A stretch of DNA of 64,000 nucleotides. Source: JAQBQH01 sp035607415. GTDB lineage: Bacteria > Myxococcota_A > Polyangia > Palsa-1104. Of the stretch, positions 61,104 to 64,000 are shown in pieces. The translations under genes were made by a program, and so were the position numbers. The stretch is taken from contig DATNAQ010000088.1 of assembly GCA_035607415.1 (NCBI GenBank), forward strand, positions 14,104-78,103. The letters run 5' to 3'. The notes beneath the pieces were generated by a model, which searched no databases, was not told where the DNA came from, and saw only the letters and a program-made list of their open reading frames with translations. The number at the start of each line of letters is the position of its first letter. The stretch's first letter is position 1.

Positions 61104-62768
61104 CTACAGCTTGTGCAGGTCGATCACGCTCACCGGTCCGTTCTTCGCCACCACCGCCTGCGCCGGCGGATGGGCGAACAGCATCTTGTCGGGCGGCCCG
61201 GCGTTGATGAGCGAGCGCGCCAGGCCCGTCCACATGAGGTACTCGGCGCGCTTGTTGGCGGCGGGCCCGAAGTCGCGCTCGTCGACGACCAGGTAATCGA
61301 CGTGGTCGACGTCCATCATCTGCTTCACCGGCCCGAGGTCGCGCGCGTAGTAGGCGCGATAGAACTCCTCGATGCGCCGCTCGAGCTCGAGCCCGATCGG
61401 ATAGTGGATCGGCGTGTTCAAGATCGAGCTGAAGAGCACCTTGCGCCGCGCCCAGGTCTGGATGTTCGACGACTCGTCGAACGGCGCCGCGATGATCGCG
61501 TCCTTCGGCAGCGTGGCGGCGAACTTCGCGGTCGCGTCGTCGCGGCGCGCCCAGTTGTGGATGTTGATGTCGGCCTGAAAGCCGTCGCCGTAGAAGCCGA
61601 GCTCGAGCGCGCCGCACAGAAGGGCCGCGCCGATCGCCGCCGTCCGGCGCGACGTCACCGTCGAGAGCGCGAGATAGGCGAGGAGGAGCAGCCCGAACAA
61701 CAAGAGCGGCGGCCACGCGTAGAGCAGCAGCCGATCGGGGATGTACAAGCGATACGGCACCGCCTGCGCCACCGCGAACGCCACCAGCGATCCGATCAGC
61801 ATCGCCGGAAACACGATCGGCACCTCGGCCAAGAGGCGCCAGCGCCGCGTCATCGCCGTCCGCACCAGCAGCAAGAGCGCCATCGCCGCGGCGAAGATCG
61901 CCACCGGCACGCCGTTCTGCCGCCACGTCGCCTTCTCGAGCCAGCGCAGGATGCCGTAGTCGTCGTGCACCGCGGTCTTCGCCGTCTGCGCCATGGTGTC
62001 GAGCGCCGTCGGCAGCGGCCAGGTTCCCACGATCGCGCGCTGGCGCAGCGTCATCAGCTCCGACATGCGGATGGGGTGGCCGATGCGCGGATCGGTGCGC
62101 AGCGTCCCGAGCGCGACGCAAACGAGGCCCGCGGCGACCACGGCGAAGTAACGCAGCCAGCGCCGATCGAGCCTCCATGGCCACAACAGCGTCGCGCCGT
62201 ACGCCGGCGCGCAGATGAGGAACGCCGACGGATAGAACAGCGTCTCGGCGAACAGCACCGCCAGCGCCGGCCGCTCGCGCCGCTCGACGGCGTAGCGCAT
62301 GAACGCCACCATCAGCGGAAAGCCGAACGCGCGCGCGTTGATCCCGACGATGCGCCCCCACACGAAGTGGCAATGGAGAATGAGCACCACCGCGGCGGCG
62401 CCGAGGACGCGGCCGCCGAGCGCGCGTCCGAGCGCGTAGCTCTGCCAGACCAGGATCGCGCCGAGGACGAAGGGGAAGAGCTTCGAGACCCAGAACGGGT
62501 TCGCGAACAGCGTGCCGATCCAGTAGACCGCTTTGACGCCGGGCGGGTAGTAGACGTCGGCGAAGTCGATCAACAGATCATTCGGGAACAGCCCGGTGCC
62601 GTGATAGCGCCACGGGCCGAGCGTGCCCGAGCGCGCGTCCCACTCGAGGTAGTGCGTGTCCGTGATGCCGTAGAGCTGCAGCCGGAAGAACCACAGCGTC
62701 CACGCGGCCGCCGCGGCGAGGATGACGACCTCGACCCAGCGCTCGATCCGCTCGCGCCTCAGCTGCAT
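61104..62768 (-). CDS. Polytopic membrane protein, putative GT-C
   Basis: The 554-aa protein has about 10-12 membrane helices starting at VVILAAAAWTLWFFRL, and a C-terminal soluble segment of about 140 residues (FAATLPKDAIIAAPFDESSNIQTWARRKVLF ..., in parts). The first outer loop has TDTHYLEWDARSGTLGPW and LLIDFADVYYPPGVKAVYW. Acidic residues after helix 1 fit a GT-C fold. The family is not recognised by name. It probably ends the glycan locus, being the last gene before methylmalonyl-CoA mutase. Confidence 0.7.
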   Translation of the reverse strand: MQLRRERIERWVEVVILAAAAAWTLWFFRLQLYGITDTHYLEWDARSGTLGPWRYHGTGLFPNDLLIDFADVYYPPGVKAVYWIGTLFANPFWVSKLFPFVLGAILVWQSYALGRALGGRVLGAAAVVLILHCHFVWGRIVGINARAFGFPLMVAFMRYAVERRERPALAVLFAETLFYPSAFLICAPAYGATLLWPWRLDRRWLRYFAVVAAGLVCVALGTLRTDPRIGHPIRMSELMTLRQRAIVGTWPLPTALDTMAQTAKTAVHDDYGILRWLEKATWRQNGVPVAIFAAAMALLLLVRTAMTRRWRLLAEVPIVFPAMLIGSLVAFAVAQAVPYRLYIPDRLLLYAWPPLLLFGLLLLAYLALSTVTSRRTAAIGAALLCGALELGFYGDGFQADINIHNWARRDDATAKFAATLPKDAIIAAPFDESSNIQTWARRKVLFSSILNTPIHYPIGLELERRIEEFYRAYYARDLGPVKQMMDVDHVDYLVVDERDFGPAANKRAEYLMWTGLARSLINAGPPDKMLFAHPPAQAVVAKNGPVSVIDLHKL

Positions 62769-62855
62769 CGCGGCGACGATAGCACGCGATCCCGACAGCG
62801 TCGTTCTACCGCGTGGCCGGCGTGCCTGCGGAGAGCGCCGCGACGACGAGCGCGG

Positions 62856-64000
<1,145 letters not shown>

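Overview
The window comes from a very GC-rich bacterium with tightly packed genes. Myxococcota (a former deltaproteobacterium) is the most likely source, though this is inference. The evidence is a Cys-rich lipoprotein with repeated C-x(n)-D-x-DC units, a two-part PilZ protein, a plant-type FabI and extreme third-position GC. No rRNA, tRNA, CRISPR array, insertion sequence or phage gene was seen. No gene-free stretch exceeds about 300 bases; the intergenic gaps run from 0 to about 120 bases. Many genes join by 4-base ATGA/GTGA or 1-base TGATG overlaps.

Region 1 (1-7.7 kb) holds core and signalling genes, almost all on the minus strand: fabI, a membrane sensor lacking the kinase domain, a single-domain response regulator, a PilZ protein, a P-loop kinase-like protein, an App1-like HAD phosphatase, a methyltransferase coupled to plsX, and two small proteins.

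Region 2 (7.7-62.8 kb) is one large surface-glycan locus. It contains GDP-fucose genes (gmd, fcl); GT2, GT4 and other glycosyltransferases; about ten polytopic membrane proteins that look like GT-C enzymes using lipid-linked sugars; seven methyltransferase domains; a Wzx-like flippase; and a WlbA/WbpB dehydrogenase. At its centre (26.7-38.6 kb) is a legionaminic acid pathway: ptmE, legB, legC, legH, legG, legI and legF, split between two convergent operons. Each operon also carries a full HisH / HisF / sugar-amidotransferase set of the kind that turns an N-acetyl group into an acetamidino group. The product is therefore probably a nonulosonic-acid glycan with one or two amidine-bearing sugars.

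Region 2 also holds four paralogues of an uncharacterised membrane family (16.5, 46.4, 48.0 and 49.6 kb), a GT2-CapK fusion, methyltransferase-GT2 fusions in both domain orders, an SDR enzyme with Asn in place of the catalytic Tyr, and an acyltransferase split by a frameshift. No initiating phosphoglycosyl transferase, Wzz or ABC exporter was recognised, so assembly must use genes elsewhere.

Region 3 (62.9 kb to the end) is the 3' part of a methylmalonyl-CoA mutase large subunit.
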